A stretch of 64,000 nt of DNA from Pedobacter psychrophilus (GTDB taxonomy: Bacteria; Bacteroidota; Bacteroidia; Sphingobacteriales; Sphingobacteriaceae), in contig NZ_LWHJ01000029.1 of assembly GCF_001652725.1 (NCBI RefSeq), positions 276,478 to 340,477 of the forward strand, read 5' to 3'. The notes beneath the pieces were generated by a model. The model was not told the DNA's origin. It did no database searches and worked only from the letters and a program-made list of their open reading frames with translations. Shown here piece after piece: positions 17,190 to 27,060 of the stretch (the first letter of the stretch is position 1; each line of letters starts with the position of its first letter). Made by a program: the position numbers and the translations under genes.

Positions 17190-18125
17190 ATGAAAGCAGT
17201 AATCATAAACAAGTATGGCTCAGCAGATGAGCTTAAAGTGGTAGAAATGCCAATTCCCTCTATTAAAGCTGACGAAGTTTTAGTAAAAAACTATTATACT
17301 ACAGTCAATCCTTGGGATTACAAGGTAAGAAATGGGAGTATGAAATTTTTTACAGGAAACAAATTTCCTAAAATACTAGGCACAGAAAGTTCAGGTATCA
17401 TAGAAGAAATAGGTACAAATATTCACTCATTTAAAAAGGGCGACAGAGTTATAGCCATAACAGGTATGAAGATTGGTAGCTATTCAGAATACATTGCCAT
17501 TTCTGAAACAGCTATTGCTAAACTTCCTGACAATGTAAGTTTTCAGCAAGGTGCAACCTTACCCGTAGTTGCGAGTACTGCCTATAATGCCTTACATCAA
17601 TTAGGGAAGTTAAAAAAAGGAGACGAGGTTTTAATTAATGGTGCTTATGGAGGTGTCGGGATTGCAGCCGTTCAATTAGCTAAATTAGCAGGAGCAAAAG
17701 TTACAGCAGTATGTGGCACAAATAATATAGAGAATGTGAAAGCTTTGGGTGCAGATGTTATTATTGACTATACGAAGCAAGATATCTATATGCTTAACAA
17801 GCAATTCGACATTGTATTTGACACTGTAAGTACTTTAGATATAAGTAAAACAAAAATAATAATAAAAAAGGGTGGAATTATGATTAATACACTTCCAACG
17901 CCAAAAGCTATGATAGCACAATTACTATCTTACTTTGGTTCTAAAAAATTCAAAAGTTTTATGAATAAACCGTCTCCCGAAAACATTGAACTTTTAGCAA
18001 AACTAGTTGCTGAAAATAAATTGAAGGTTATATTTGACAAAGAATATAATCTTGATGAATTGCCTGAAGCACATAGATATAGTGAAACAGGAAAGGCAAA
18101 AGGAAAAATAATTATTAAGGTATAA
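17190..18125 (+). CDS. Zinc-free MDR-type NADP(H) quinone/enone oxidoreductase
   Basis: This 311-residue medium-chain dehydrogenase/reductase has an N-terminal GroES-like domain (AVIINKYGSADELKVVEMP, VNPWDYKVRNGSM, LGTESSGIIEEIG). The Rossmann motif is GAYGGVGIAAVQLAKLAGAK at about residue 150. There is no catalytic-zinc GHE motif or zinc-binding cysteine loop, so it belongs with quinone oxidoreductases and enone reductases. It forms a unit with the TetR gene upstream, which suggests control by an electrophilic or xenobiotic compound. Confidence 0.88.
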   Translation: MKAVIINKYGSADELKVVEMPIPSIKADEVLVKNYYTTVNPWDYKVRNGSMKFFTGNKFPKILGTESSGIIEEIGTNIHSFKKGDRVIAITGMKIGSYSEYIAISETAIAKLPDNVSFQQGATLPVVASTAYNALHQLGKLKKGDEVLINGAYGGVGIAAVQLAKLAGAKVTAVCGTNNIENVKALGADVIIDYTKQDIYMLNKQFDIVFDTVSTLDISKTKIIIKKGGIMINTLPTPKAMIAQLLSYFGSKKFKSFMNKPSPENIELLAKLVAENKLKVIFDKEYNLDELPEAHRYSETGKAKGKIIIKV

Positions 18126-18241
18126 ACGTGAACAAGGGCAGCAGCTAACAAGGGGGTTAGCAAAGTATGGAAGACGGAATAATCCCGAAGCTTTGTAAAA
18201 AGCTATTTTCAGACCCGCTTTTGTTTGAATTGATCTAGATT

Positions 18242-18280
18242 AACATCGTAAACTTAAAATCATATTAAGTTTACGATGTT
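18242..18280. terminator. Bidirectional terminator, 16-bp perfect stem
   Basis: AACATCGTAAACTTAA and its exact reverse complement flank the 7-base loop AATCATA. It lies between converging genes ending at 18125 and 18289 and serves both; the stem is unusually long and perfect. Confidence 0.85.
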
Positions 18281-18288
18281 CAATAAAA

Positions 18289-19764
18289 TCACTTAATCAC
18301 ATAAGTATTCATTGCATGCGCACTAATTGCAGTATCCGTAATTTTCCCGTCCATCCACATCTGGAAATCTATTTTCCCTTTGGTATTGTTCATTACTACA
18401 ACCACAATTTCGCCATCAGGGTTTAAAAATGCGGTGGTTTGCAACTGACTTCTGGTAGGCGAGGCAACAATTCTTTTAGCTCCGGGCTTTATAAACTTAG
18501 AGAAATGGCCTATGTAATAATAAGCATTGGTATAAATCAGTTCTTTCGTTTTTAAATTTGCGTGTATTGGTGCAAAACAATAATTTGCAACATGGTTTGG
18601 ACCGCCCTTTTCATCTAATAAAATGTTCCAATCTGTCCAAGCGGCGGTTCCGTTGTTAAAATCGTTAATCATAGCGTTACCGTATCTTTCTCCTAAAGAC
18701 CAATTTTGTATGCTATCCAAATTAAATCTTTCTTGGCAGCCTTCGGTAAAAATTAACTCTTTATCTGGAAAAGCATCTTTGGTGTTTTTAACATTTTGGA
18801 AAAGCGGTTCGCTTTTTGTCCAAGTCTCGTACCAATGAAAACCAATTCCCCAAACGTATTTAGCAGCTTCTGGATCGTTTAAAATTACACTTGCTCTTTG
18901 GTAAACTAGGTCGCGGTTATGGTCCCAAGCAATTAATTTTTTATCTTTCATACCGCTTTTCCATAAAATAGGACCTAAAAAATTCTTAATAAAATCTCGT
19001 TCCTCTTCAGCAGTGTACACACAAGATTCCCATCTTTGCTTTGCCAATGGTTCGTTTTGTACGGTTAAACCCCAAATTGGCAAATTTCTTTTTTCATACT
19101 CGTTAATAAATTTCACATAATAATTCGCCCAAGATTGCATGAATTCCGGTTTCAATTTACCGCCTTGCAAAACGTTGTTATTGTCTTTCATCCAAGCTGG
19201 TGGCGACCAAGGGCTGAAATAAAGTTTCATTTTCCCTTCGGAAGTTGCAAGTGCTTGTTGAATCATCGGAATTTTAAATTCCTCATCGTGGGCAACACTA
19301 AAAGAATTTAGCAGTTTATCATTTTCATCCACATAAACATAACTAGCGGACGAAAAATCGCAACTATTCATGTTCGTTCTGGTGATGGTGTAGCCAATTC
19401 CTTTGCTTGAGCTATAATAAGCATCAATTAGTTCTTTTTGCTTTGCCAATGGGAGTTTTGCATAAACCTCTGCAGATGCATCAGTTATTGCTCCGCCAAT
19501 ACCTATAAATGTTTGAAAAGTTTGTTTTGGATTGATGATAATAGTAGGGACTAATTCAGAAGGTTGAGGATCGGGCCTAAAACTTAAATCTGCTGTTTTA
19601 TTAAATGTTTTTGATTCGCCTTTAACGGTAGAATAAACCATGATTTTGGATGAAGCTGTTTTAGAATTTAACCCTAACTGACTTTTGCAGGAAACAATAA
19701 TTATACTCAGCAATAAGGTAATTAAAAGAAAGCTAAGTAATTTATTTGCATTAATAATTTTCAT
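18289..19764 (-). CDS. GH30 glycoside hydrolase, lipoprotein
   Basis: This 491-residue protein has a lipoprotein signal (SIIIVSCKS, cysteine about 26). The (beta/alpha)8 barrel begins with the GH30 signature QTFIGIGGAITDASAE. The acid/base glutamate is in WGLTVQNEP (about residue 238) and the nucleophile in LIFTEGCQE (about residue 341). The C-terminal beta domain ends NTYVIK. GH30 members cleave beta-1,6-glucan, beta-glucosyl, xylosyl or fucosyl linkages; the LTVQNEP and FTEG forms fit the glucosylceramidase / beta-1,6-glucanase side. It is the third gene of an operon with GH92 and GH5-like genes (gap 68 bases). A decayed copy of its end lies at 16266-16358. Confidence 0.9.
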   Translation of the reverse strand: MKIINANKLLSFLLITLLLSIIIVSCKSQLGLNSKTASSKIMVYSTVKGESKTFNKTADLSFRPDPQPSELVPTIIINPKQTFQTFIGIGGAITDASAEVYAKLPLAKQKELIDAYYSSSKGIGYTITRTNMNSCDFSSASYVYVDENDKLLNSFSVAHDEEFKIPMIQQALATSEGKMKLYFSPWSPPAWMKDNNNVLQGGKLKPEFMQSWANYYVKFINEYEKRNLPIWGLTVQNEPLAKQRWESCVYTAEEERDFIKNFLGPILWKSGMKDKKLIAWDHNRDLVYQRASVILNDPEAAKYVWGIGFHWYETWTKSEPLFQNVKNTKDAFPDKELIFTEGCQERFNLDSIQNWSLGERYGNAMINDFNNGTAAWTDWNILLDEKGGPNHVANYCFAPIHANLKTKELIYTNAYYYIGHFSKFIKPGAKRIVASPTRSQLQTTAFLNPDGEIVVVVMNNTKGKIDFQMWMDGKITDTAISAHAMNTYVIK

Positions 19765-19832
19765 AATTGAGCTTAAAAGAAGGATTTTTGATTTTTTTTA
19801 ATCGATGATTTTATAGTAAATACGCTATTCAA

Positions 19833-22013
19833 TTACAAAGGATTTGGACCCATATTAAACTCAATGGTTCCGCCATTAGCAATCATTTCATGATTGATGA
19901 TATAACTCTTACATTTCTTTCCATTAATAATTACGCCTTGTATATAAATGTTTTTTGCTGATGCATTTGGAGCAGAAATATTTAAGGTAGCACCGTTACT
20001 TAAATGTAATTTCACCTCCTTAAACAAAGGCCCAGTTAAGTAATAAATATCCTGACCAGCATTTGGAAAAAATCCCATGGCAGAAAAAATATACCACGAG
20101 CTCATTGCTCCACTATCATCATTGCCGGGGTTACCTTTTAAATTAAAAGATTTTTCCATCAATTGTTTAACCCAATAACTAGCTAAATCTGGTCGGTTTG
20201 CATAAATAAATTCATGCACTGCTAAAAAAGCGGGTTCGTTACTGTAATCAATCAAGCGGTTTTTAAAACCATAATTCAATTTTTCTGCAAACTTTTTCTT
20301 ACCACCGTTTAGCTTCACCAGTTTATCTATTTGATGTGGAGCAAAAAACGAATAATTCCAAGATGAGCCTTCGTAAAAGTAATTTTTCCAAGAACCAGGG
20401 TAAGCTTTTAAATCGACTTCCTTAAAATTGCCATCTAAATCTTTTGGCATGATAAAACCTTTAAAACCATCGCTTTCCGCATTTTTATTCCAAAGGTTTA
20501 TCCATTGCTGGCTTCTTTTTAAATACTTTTGATAATCTTCTGTTTTTCCCATCTTTTGGGCTACTTGTGCTATACAAAAATCGTTATAAGCGTATTCTAA
20601 AGTGATGGAGACATTCATAATTCCAGATGGAATCCAGCCCAATTCTTTATACACTTTTTGGGTACTATCTTTTGTCCAGATATAACTTCCTAGCCTTTGC
20701 TCATCGGCATTATATTTTAAAATCTCATAAGCTTTTACCCAGTCTACCCCTTTTACCCCTTTTAAATAAGCCTCGGCAATTACATTATCCACATTATTTC
20801 CGCCTTGCTCATTGTTCATATCGTTGCCATTTACAAAAGCATCTCGTACAACGCCAAATTTTTTAAACCTAGCAATAAAAGAATTCACAGTACCGGCAAC
20901 TACCTCTTGATTAATGAGATTGTGTAAAGGATAAACCGTTCGCCAGGTATCCCAAATGGCAAAATGATCGTCCAACATAGGTACACCGTTAGCAAAATTT
21001 TTAGTGTCGTTTGTGCGGTTTCTTGGCATTAACTGAGAATGATAAAGTGCCGTATAAAAAATGGTTTTATCTTTTTCCTCACCGCCATCTACCTCAATTT
21101 TTTTTAAGGCATTGTTCCAAATTTCTTTAGCAGTAGATTTTGTTTTTTGATAATCGAAAGCAGGGATTTCATCGGCTAACCATGCTTTGGCTTGAGCTAC
21201 GCTTTGATAAGATAAAGACACCTTCATGGTAATAATTTCATCTTCCTTGGTCGAGAAATTTAGGTATGCTCCTACTCTATCATTTTTTTGTTTTAAAGAT
21301 TGAAAATCCGATTGCTTTTGAATGTTGCCATTACTCCAAGTTCCTATAGCGTTTGGTTTTTTATCTACCTCGCAATAAAAATAAATGGTGTAGGCTCCAC
21401 CACCAAAACCGCCAATATAAGTTCCATATCCCGATATTTTTTGATGAGAATCATCATCAAATTTAACTTCGCCAGCTAAAAAAGATCCTGTAATTCTGGT
21501 TTTAATATCTTGAGGAATATTGTGGGTAATATCTAGCAATAGGTTAGCTTCTTCCGACTTTGGGAATTGAAATTGATAAATTGCCGAATGGTAAGAGGGT
21601 GTTAATTTAACATCAATATCATATCTGTTTAAAGTAACTGCATACTCAAAAGGAGTAGCTTTTTCGTTAGATTTTTCTGAATCATGTTCCTCCTCTCCTA
21701 CAGCTAAACCTATTTGTGGAGAAAAAAATATTTGTCCGTTTGTACCCCAGCCTGTACCACTTTGTTGTATTTGTCCAAAACCTCTAATTGGTCTATCAGG
21801 ATGGTAGCCATCATCCTCGCCATCTTTAGTTTGTGGTCCCGGAGCTATAGAACCATGCGGAAGTTGCGGCCCAATAGCACAATTAGAAATTACATCTAAT
21901 ACACCTATTTTATTATCTACATAATCAACAGGTTGCTTAGGTAATTTTTGACCAAAAGCTTGTCCAATAATTAAAGTAAAAACTATTGGGCTAAGCCAAG
22001 CAATCTTCCTCAT
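19833..22013 (-). CDS. GH92 alpha-mannosidase
   Basis: This 726-residue protein has a signal peptide ending GQAFGQ. The GH92 N-terminal beta-sandwich starts VDYVDNKIGV; PQLPHGSIAPGPQTKDG and the helical barrel motif GNPGNDDSGAMSSWYIFSAM (about residue 630) are strong family markers, with WDTWRTVYPL earlier. GH92 enzymes are calcium-dependent exo-alpha-mannosidases, mostly alpha-1,2, -1,3, -1,4 or -1,6. The calcium-binding and acid residues lie in the conserved stretches named. It is the middle gene of the GH5-like/GH92/GH30 operon, 19 bases after the GH5-like stop. Substrate side chains with alpha-mannose are inferred. Confidence 0.95.
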   Translation of the reverse strand: MRKIAWLSPIVFTLIIGQAFGQKLPKQPVDYVDNKIGVLDVISNCAIGPQLPHGSIAPGPQTKDGEDDGYHPDRPIRGFGQIQQSGTGWGTNGQIFFSPQIGLAVGEEEHDSEKSNEKATPFEYAVTLNRYDIDVKLTPSYHSAIYQFQFPKSEEANLLLDITHNIPQDIKTRITGSFLAGEVKFDDDSHQKISGYGTYIGGFGGGAYTIYFYCEVDKKPNAIGTWSNGNIQKQSDFQSLKQKNDRVGAYLNFSTKEDEIITMKVSLSYQSVAQAKAWLADEIPAFDYQKTKSTAKEIWNNALKKIEVDGGEEKDKTIFYTALYHSQLMPRNRTNDTKNFANGVPMLDDHFAIWDTWRTVYPLHNLINQEVVAGTVNSFIARFKKFGVVRDAFVNGNDMNNEQGGNNVDNVIAEAYLKGVKGVDWVKAYEILKYNADEQRLGSYIWTKDSTQKVYKELGWIPSGIMNVSITLEYAYNDFCIAQVAQKMGKTEDYQKYLKRSQQWINLWNKNAESDGFKGFIMPKDLDGNFKEVDLKAYPGSWKNYFYEGSSWNYSFFAPHQIDKLVKLNGGKKKFAEKLNYGFKNRLIDYSNEPAFLAVHEFIYANRPDLASYWVKQLMEKSFNLKGNPGNDDSGAMSSWYIFSAMGFFPNAGQDIYYLTGPLFKEVKLHLSNGATLNISAPNASAKNIYIQGVIINGKKCKSYIINHEMIANGGTIEFNMGPNPL

Positions 22014-22032
22014 CTTAATTTTAGGTTTGATA

Positions 22033-24039
22033 TTAACGTTTGCAAGTTAGTACCAAAGCATCGTTTCCGTTTATGCTAATTTTAGTTGCTTTTGGTGTTT
22101 CTCCGTATAAACTTCCAGAAATTTTCCATCCGTCTTTTAATTTCAGTTCAGTCTCCGTGTTTTTCGGGTTATAATTAATTAGAATTACAACTGCTTCGCT
22201 TTCGCTGATGTAATGCTCTGTAATTCCCACTGAAGTATTTTCTTGCTGAATAATTCTATCCTTTATTATTGGCGCAGCTATCTTTTTATAAATTTTGTTG
22301 TATGGATAAGCACCATCATCAAAAGAACCTGCTTTGCTAATGGCATTCATTTCTAAAGGCAAGGTTAAAAAGTAAATTTTTCCTTTTCCGTAGTTAGATT
22401 CTATAAAAGCCGGATTTCCGTCTGGTTCTTTTCCTAAAATCAAATTGTTTTTAGAAATGATTTCGTATTTCCTTACGGCAGGCATCGCAAAATTCATTTG
22501 CTCCGTCATCAACTTAGTATTGGTAAACTGTAAATCGCCACTTCTTAGCGTATTGGTACTAATTTCTATACCTAATGGTTCTGTAAGGGTAGGTAAATAA
22601 GCATCGTCCATAGATAAATATAGGGCAGCACCATTTTTTACTTTTTCTAGTAATTTATACCAAAAACCTTTAAAAACAGGGTCAATTCCTTTTAAAGATG
22701 GTAGCATGTATAATTTAGCATCTTTTAATTCTTCGTTTGCTTTCTGAAACTCGAAATCGAAGCCAGCTTGTTTAGCTAAAATGAAACTTGAATAAGCTAC
22801 AGGCCATTGATCTTGTCCTTCTGTAAGGATGCAAACAGCTTCTGCTTTACGGGTAGGTAAAGTTTTAAAGGGAAGTTTATCTATAAAAGAACTAAATTTT
22901 TTAAATTCTGCAAGCACAGGTTTTGGTGTACGGTCTTCTTTAATTAAACCTAATTCGCCTTCTACAGATGAATAATTATAAGGAGAGAAAGAAAAACTTA
23001 ACTGATCATAAGCGCACCACCACAATGTACCTTGGCATTCGTTTGCCCAATTAGAGAATAAAGCTGTTCTGGCAAAAGCTGCTTTTGTTGTCTCGCTTCC
23101 GGTCATTGGACCCATTACTCCGGTTTCTTCTAACAAGGCAGGTTTTCCTGATAAATCACTGTAAAGACGAGTTTCTGCAGCGCCATGTAATATGGTTCTC
23201 ATGGTGTTTATCCCAGCTTGGCTGGCATAAGGAGTCCATAAAGAATAAGGATGGGTAGTTAACAAATCGGTTAATTCGCCTTGGTCTTTAATTCTCCACG
23301 CATCCCATTCACCTGCTTTTAAACTGTGCATACCTGAAATTACAGGGCGAGTTTGATCTGCACTTCTGATGGCTCCTGAAATTACAGAAGACCACGCGTA
23401 AGCTTGATAAGAGTTATCTAACTTTTGCATCACATTACACTCGTTACCAAAATCCCAAGCAACAATAGATTCTTGGTCTTTAAATCGCTCAATAAAAGTG
23501 GTCACAAACTTTCGTTGCCACATTAAAGATTCTGGATCGGTTAAAATATCTTTTCCCTCTAACGCTGGCGGAACATAAAGCTGACCGCTCATCCATCCGG
23601 TAATTAAACCTACTACCAATTTCAATTTATATTTTGATGCTAAAACAGTCATTTCTTTAAAATGACCCAATTGCTTTTCACTCATTCCATTTCTGCCAAC
23701 ACCTGTGGTGGGTAAAGGCATATCATCACCTAAGCTTATAAATTTCAGTTTACCTTCATCGGCATAAACTCTATGAATGGGCTGAAAATCTGGCCAAAGA
23801 GGAAATACTCTCAATACTTTAATCCCGTTTTCAGAAAGCTGTTTAAAATCTGCTTCCACAACATCGGCTTTCCAATCTCGCCACATGTGCGTACCCGCAT
23901 GAGATGCCCAATAGTTACAACCTATAGAAAATGTACCGGGTGTAGTTAGGATGTTTTTTTGAGCAAAAGCACTAAAGCTTGCGGATAAAAACAAAAAAGT
24001 TAAGGAAAAAATAAACTGAGGAATTTTCTTAATATTCAT
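22033..24039 (-). CDS. GH5-like (clan GH-A) glycoside hydrolase with C-terminal glutamine-amidotransferase-like and beta domains
   Basis: This 668-residue protein has a signal peptide ending SAFAQ. The barrel begins FSIGCNYWASHAG; the acid/base is in VAWDFGNECNVMQ (about residue 200) and the likely nucleophile in LLEETGVMG (about residue 303). WWCAYDQLSFSFSPY and the region after residue 420 (SSFILAKQAGFDFEFQ, KLYMLPSLKG) resemble the beta-galactosidase trimerisation / class I amidotransferase-like module, and the tail is beta-rich. This combination occurs in GH5-type mannanase/galactosidase relatives of Bacteroidota; the exact subfamily is not clear. It is the first gene of the operon, with the shared element (TACTCC form) at 24069-24094. 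Confidence 0.8.
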   Translation of the reverse strand: MNIKKIPQFIFSLTFLFLSASFSAFAQKNILTTPGTFSIGCNYWASHAGTHMWRDWKADVVEADFKQLSENGIKVLRVFPLWPDFQPIHRVYADEGKLKFISLGDDMPLPTTGVGRNGMSEKQLGHFKEMTVLASKYKLKLVVGLITGWMSGQLYVPPALEGKDILTDPESLMWQRKFVTTFIERFKDQESIVAWDFGNECNVMQKLDNSYQAYAWSSVISGAIRSADQTRPVISGMHSLKAGEWDAWRIKDQGELTDLLTTHPYSLWTPYASQAGINTMRTILHGAAETRLYSDLSGKPALLEETGVMGPMTGSETTKAAFARTALFSNWANECQGTLWWCAYDQLSFSFSPYNYSSVEGELGLIKEDRTPKPVLAEFKKFSSFIDKLPFKTLPTRKAEAVCILTEGQDQWPVAYSSFILAKQAGFDFEFQKANEELKDAKLYMLPSLKGIDPVFKGFWYKLLEKVKNGAALYLSMDDAYLPTLTEPLGIEISTNTLRSGDLQFTNTKLMTEQMNFAMPAVRKYEIISKNNLILGKEPDGNPAFIESNYGKGKIYFLTLPLEMNAISKAGSFDDGAYPYNKIYKKIAAPIIKDRIIQQENTSVGITEHYISESEAVVILINYNPKNTETELKLKDGWKISGSLYGETPKATKISINGNDALVLTCKR

Positions 24040-24068
24040 ACTGGTTGCTTAAGTTTTAATAAATAGAT

Positions 24069-24094
24069 AACATTTATAAACTGCTTTAGGAGTA
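24069..24094 (-). promoter_or_regulatory. TACTCC-N16-TGTT element upstream of the GH5-GH92-GH30 operon
   Basis: On the minus strand TACTCC, exactly 16 bases, TGTTATC, 30 bases before the ATG at 24039. The rest of the gap 24095-24457 shows no gene. Confidence 0.55.
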
Positions 24095-24457
24095 TCGGAA
24101 TTGTTAAAAAAGGGAAATTTAATTTTGGTTGAAATTTAAAGGAGTTGTAATGATAAAAAAACTGAATTTAGTTTTAGTTAAAACATATTATGAATTTGAT
24201 AATTCAATTGATAAAATAATGATGAATAAATTCTAAAAATAAATGCGTTGCGTAGATAAATTTATAACTCAACTTAAAAAAGTAATTGTATGATATGGAA
24301 AGATAAGTTGTAAAGTAAACTGTGCATGAAAAATGTAACTAGTAAAGGTTTAAAACTTTACTAATACTGAATCGATGTCCTTTGTATAATATTGCACATT
24401 TATAGATTAAATAAATTTCAAACTATAATACACCTACCTATAAATCTTCATTTTTTC

Positions 24458-24483
24458 TACTCTTATAAGGCTGAATGTTTGTA
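24458..24483 (+). promoter_or_regulatory. TACTCT-N16-TGTA element upstream of the GMC oxidoreductase operon
   Basis: TACTCT, 16 bases, TGTATTATAAT. The second box starts only 13 bases before the ATG at 24493, so either the leader is almost absent or the second ATG at 24499 is used. Confidence 0.55.
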
Positions 24484-24492
24484 TTATAATAT

Positions 24493-25023
24493 ATGACTAT
24501 GACGCGTAGAGATTACCTTCAAAAACTATTATTGTTAGCGGGCAGCGGTTTACTCATTCCAAGCTGTATAAATGCTGATGGATTAATTTCAAGCAGATTA
24601 ATTCATATCAAAATTAGTAGTTATCAAGAAAGTATATTTTCAGAATATCTGGAGAATTTACTGCCTTCTAATCAAACTTACGGCGCTAAAGAACTTCATT
24701 TATCTGCTTTTACACTAAAAATGTTTGATGATTGCTATTCGGAAGACAATCAAGAGAAGCTTGAGGAAGGCTTTTATGAATTAGAGAAGTTTTTTAAAAG
24801 CAATATTATTGATTATTCAAAACTAAATACCATTGAGAAAACTGCATTTTATCAACGCTTATGTAAAAAGCATAATCACCCTCAAAACTTACAATTTCTT
24901 TTGAAAGAAAGTCACAAATGGGCAGTTATTGGATACCAAAATTCTGAATACGTGATGACAAAATTTGTTACATATGAATTAGTTCCAGGCAATTACTATG
25001 GTTGCGTAAAATTAAAGGCTTAA
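24493..25023 (+). CDS. Gluconate 2-dehydrogenase subunit 3-type protein (Tat exported)
   Basis: This 176-residue protein has a twin-arginine start (TRRDYLQKLLLLAGSGLLIP, cysteine after it at about 25). This fits a Tat signal with a possible lipoprotein site. The rest (FSEYLENLLPSNQTYGAKELHL, KFVTYELVPGNYYGCVKL) matches the small gamma subunit (GMC partner) family that helps export and assembly of the flavoprotein. It is followed by the GMC oxidoreductase after 9 bases, so they form a pair. Start at 24499 is possible given the promoter position. Confidence 0.85.
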   Translation: MTMTRRDYLQKLLLLAGSGLLIPSCINADGLISSRLIHIKISSYQESIFSEYLENLLPSNQTYGAKELHLSAFTLKMFDDCYSEDNQEKLEEGFYELEKFFKSNIIDYSKLNTIEKTAFYQRLCKKHNHPQNLQFLLKESHKWAVIGYQNSEYVMTKFVTYELVPGNYYGCVKLKA

Positions 25024-25032
25024 GATTTATTG

Positions 25033-26721
25033 ATGGAAGAAATATTTGATGCAATTGTGATTGGTTCTGGAATTACAGGGGGCTGGGCAGCAAAAGAGTT
25101 GACAGAAAAAGGTTTAAAAACCATAATGATAGAGTATGGTAGAAATGTAGAACATATTAAAGACTACCCAACAACCAATATGTATCCATGGGAATTTTCT
25201 CATAGAGGGAGCGTACCCTATAACATCGCTAAAGAATATCAATCAGTAAATACACATTATATTTTTGGAGAAAGCACTTTACACTTTTTAAAAAAGGATT
25301 CGGAACAGGAGTATATACAAGAAAAACCATTTGCTTGGATAAGAGGTAAACAAATTGGAGGGCGCTCTTTATTATGGGCTAGGCAAACCCAAAGATGGAG
25401 TGATTTTGATTTTGAAGGCCCTTTAAAAGATGGTTTTGCCGTAGATTGGCCCATAAGGTATAAAGATATTGCACCTTGGTACAGTTATGTAGAAAAATTT
25501 GTAGGTATCTCTGGCAATAAAGATGGCTTAGAAACATTACCTGATGGCGAATTTTTGCCCCCTTTTGAACTCACCTGTTTAGATCAGCATTTTCAGGATT
25601 ATTTGAAGAAGGAGTATACGGATAGACACTTAATTTCCTCTAGAGTTGCCAATCTTTCTACTCCAAATCCAATTCATTTAGAACAAGGGCGAGGACAATG
25701 TCAACGAAGAAATTTATGTGAACGAGGTTGCCCCTTTGGAGGTTATTTTTCTAGCAATTCATCAACTATTCCGTGGGCGCAAAAAACGGGTAACCTCTCC
25801 ATTATGCCAAATACAGTAGTTCAATCCATTATTTATGACGATGATCAAAAAAAGGCAATTGGTGTAAAAGTGATTGATGTTTTTACTAAAGATGTAAGAA
25901 CAATTTCGGCAAAAATAATTTTCTTAAATGCCTCAGCCATGAACAGCAATCTAATCCTGTTAAACTCTAAATCAGATAGATTTCCCAAGGGTTTAGCAAA
26001 TGATAATGGCTTATTGGGAAAATACATTGCATTTCATAATTATAGAGGAAAAGTAACCGCAGAATTTGATGAGCTAAAAGACACAAATATTGAAGGTAGA
26101 AGACCTAATGCGGCTTTTATTCCAAGATTTGTTAATGTTTATAAACAAGAAAAAGACTTTATAAGAGGCTATAATACCCTGATAAATTCTTCTAGAATGA
26201 ATTTAATTGAGGAAGGGTTATTTGGTGATGACTTAAAAGAGAAGTTGTTGAATCCAAAATTAGGTAATTGGGTAATTACTGCCAATATGATGGGCGAAAC
26301 TATCCCTAAAGAAACAAGCACAATTACATTAGATCCGGTTAAAAAAGATAAATACGGAATACCTCAAGCTCGTTTCTCTGTTGATTTTGATGAAAATGAC
26401 GAGAAAATGCTTAAGGATTTTTTTAAAGAATTTAGTGACATGTTTACCAAAGCTGGATATTCCAATATTAAAACCATTGATACCAAAAGAGTTCCTGGTC
26501 ATGAAAATCATGAAATGGGTGGTGTTAGAATGGGGAGAGATCCAAACACATCTTTACTTAATGAATGGAACCAGTTACATCTATGCAAAAATGTTTATGT
26601 AACGGATGGAGCTTGTATGACATCTACTGCATCTCAAAACCCATCTTTAACTTATATGGCTTTAACCGCTAGAGCGGCGAACCATGCTATAAATGATTTT
26701 AAAAGCAAAAATGTTTTTTAG
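25033..26721 (+). CDS. GMC-family FAD oxidoreductase (gluconate/fructose dehydrogenase type)
   Basis: The protein is about 562 residues long, starting at ATG 25033 (a TTG lies just before). The FAD Rossmann motif is FDAIVIGSGITGGWAAKEL at residues ~4-22. WIRGKQIGGRSLLWARQTQRW is the GMC signature region, and the C-terminal catalytic histidines are in GHENHEMGGVRMG and STASQNPSLTYMALTARAA. It has no signal of its own, so it is probably carried across by the Tat subunit at 24493. Members oxidise sugars or sugar acids in the periplasm with electrons going to a membrane acceptor. Its partner in a heme c chain is not seen in this window. Confidence 0.9.
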   Translation: MEEIFDAIVIGSGITGGWAAKELTEKGLKTIMIEYGRNVEHIKDYPTTNMYPWEFSHRGSVPYNIAKEYQSVNTHYIFGESTLHFLKKDSEQEYIQEKPFAWIRGKQIGGRSLLWARQTQRWSDFDFEGPLKDGFAVDWPIRYKDIAPWYSYVEKFVGISGNKDGLETLPDGEFLPPFELTCLDQHFQDYLKKEYTDRHLISSRVANLSTPNPIHLEQGRGQCQRRNLCERGCPFGGYFSSNSSTIPWAQKTGNLSIMPNTVVQSIIYDDDQKKAIGVKVIDVFTKDVRTISAKIIFLNASAMNSNLILLNSKSDRFPKGLANDNGLLGKYIAFHNYRGKVTAEFDELKDTNIEGRRPNAAFIPRFVNVYKQEKDFIRGYNTLINSSRMNLIEEGLFGDDLKEKLLNPKLGNWVITANMMGETIPKETSTITLDPVKKDKYGIPQARFSVDFDENDEKMLKDFFKEFSDMFTKAGYSNIKTIDTKRVPGHENHEMGGVRMGRDPNTSLLNEWNQLHLCKNVYVTDGACMTSTASQNPSLTYMALTARAANHAINDFKSKNVF

Positions 26722-26792
26722 TAAACTGCTTAATTATAACTACAAGATTTAATTAAACTAAACTAGAATCTTTTTTTATAATTTTTTTTTTT

Positions 26793-27060
26793 ATAAGAAT
26801 CAAAAACCAAATAACTCATCACATCAACTGCAATAACCTGTTGCCCATTTTTTACAGTAAGTTTCACCGTTTTACTCACCGGGATAAGGTCAAAATAATT
26901 ATCAGAAAAGAATCCATCACTATGCTTTAAAGAAAGGATCACCGATTTTACAGGTACATGAGTTTTTAAACTTACAATGTACTTATCGCCCTCTTTTATA
27001 ATTGAGGAAGTAATTATAGCCTTTAAATTATTCTTATATAAGCCTAATAACGCTCTTTCT
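26793..27060 (-). pseudogene. Decayed C-terminal end of a GH2 beta-mannosidase gene
   Basis: The minus strand reads ERALLGLYKNNLKAIITSS, then SDGFFSDNYFDLIPVSKTV, KLTVKNGQQVIAVDVMSY and LVFDSYK. The intact GH2 protein at 33549-36119 has the matching segments KPEITSSIIK, GDGFFSDNYFDLIPGEI, TLKNGQQVKANDVLSY and SLFDSYTVE. A stop codon and loss of the frame lie just upstream, so only about 90 codons of the 3' end survive. It resembles the GH30 tail at 16266 in being a 3'-end remnant with the same orientation as the intact gene. Confidence 0.85.
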
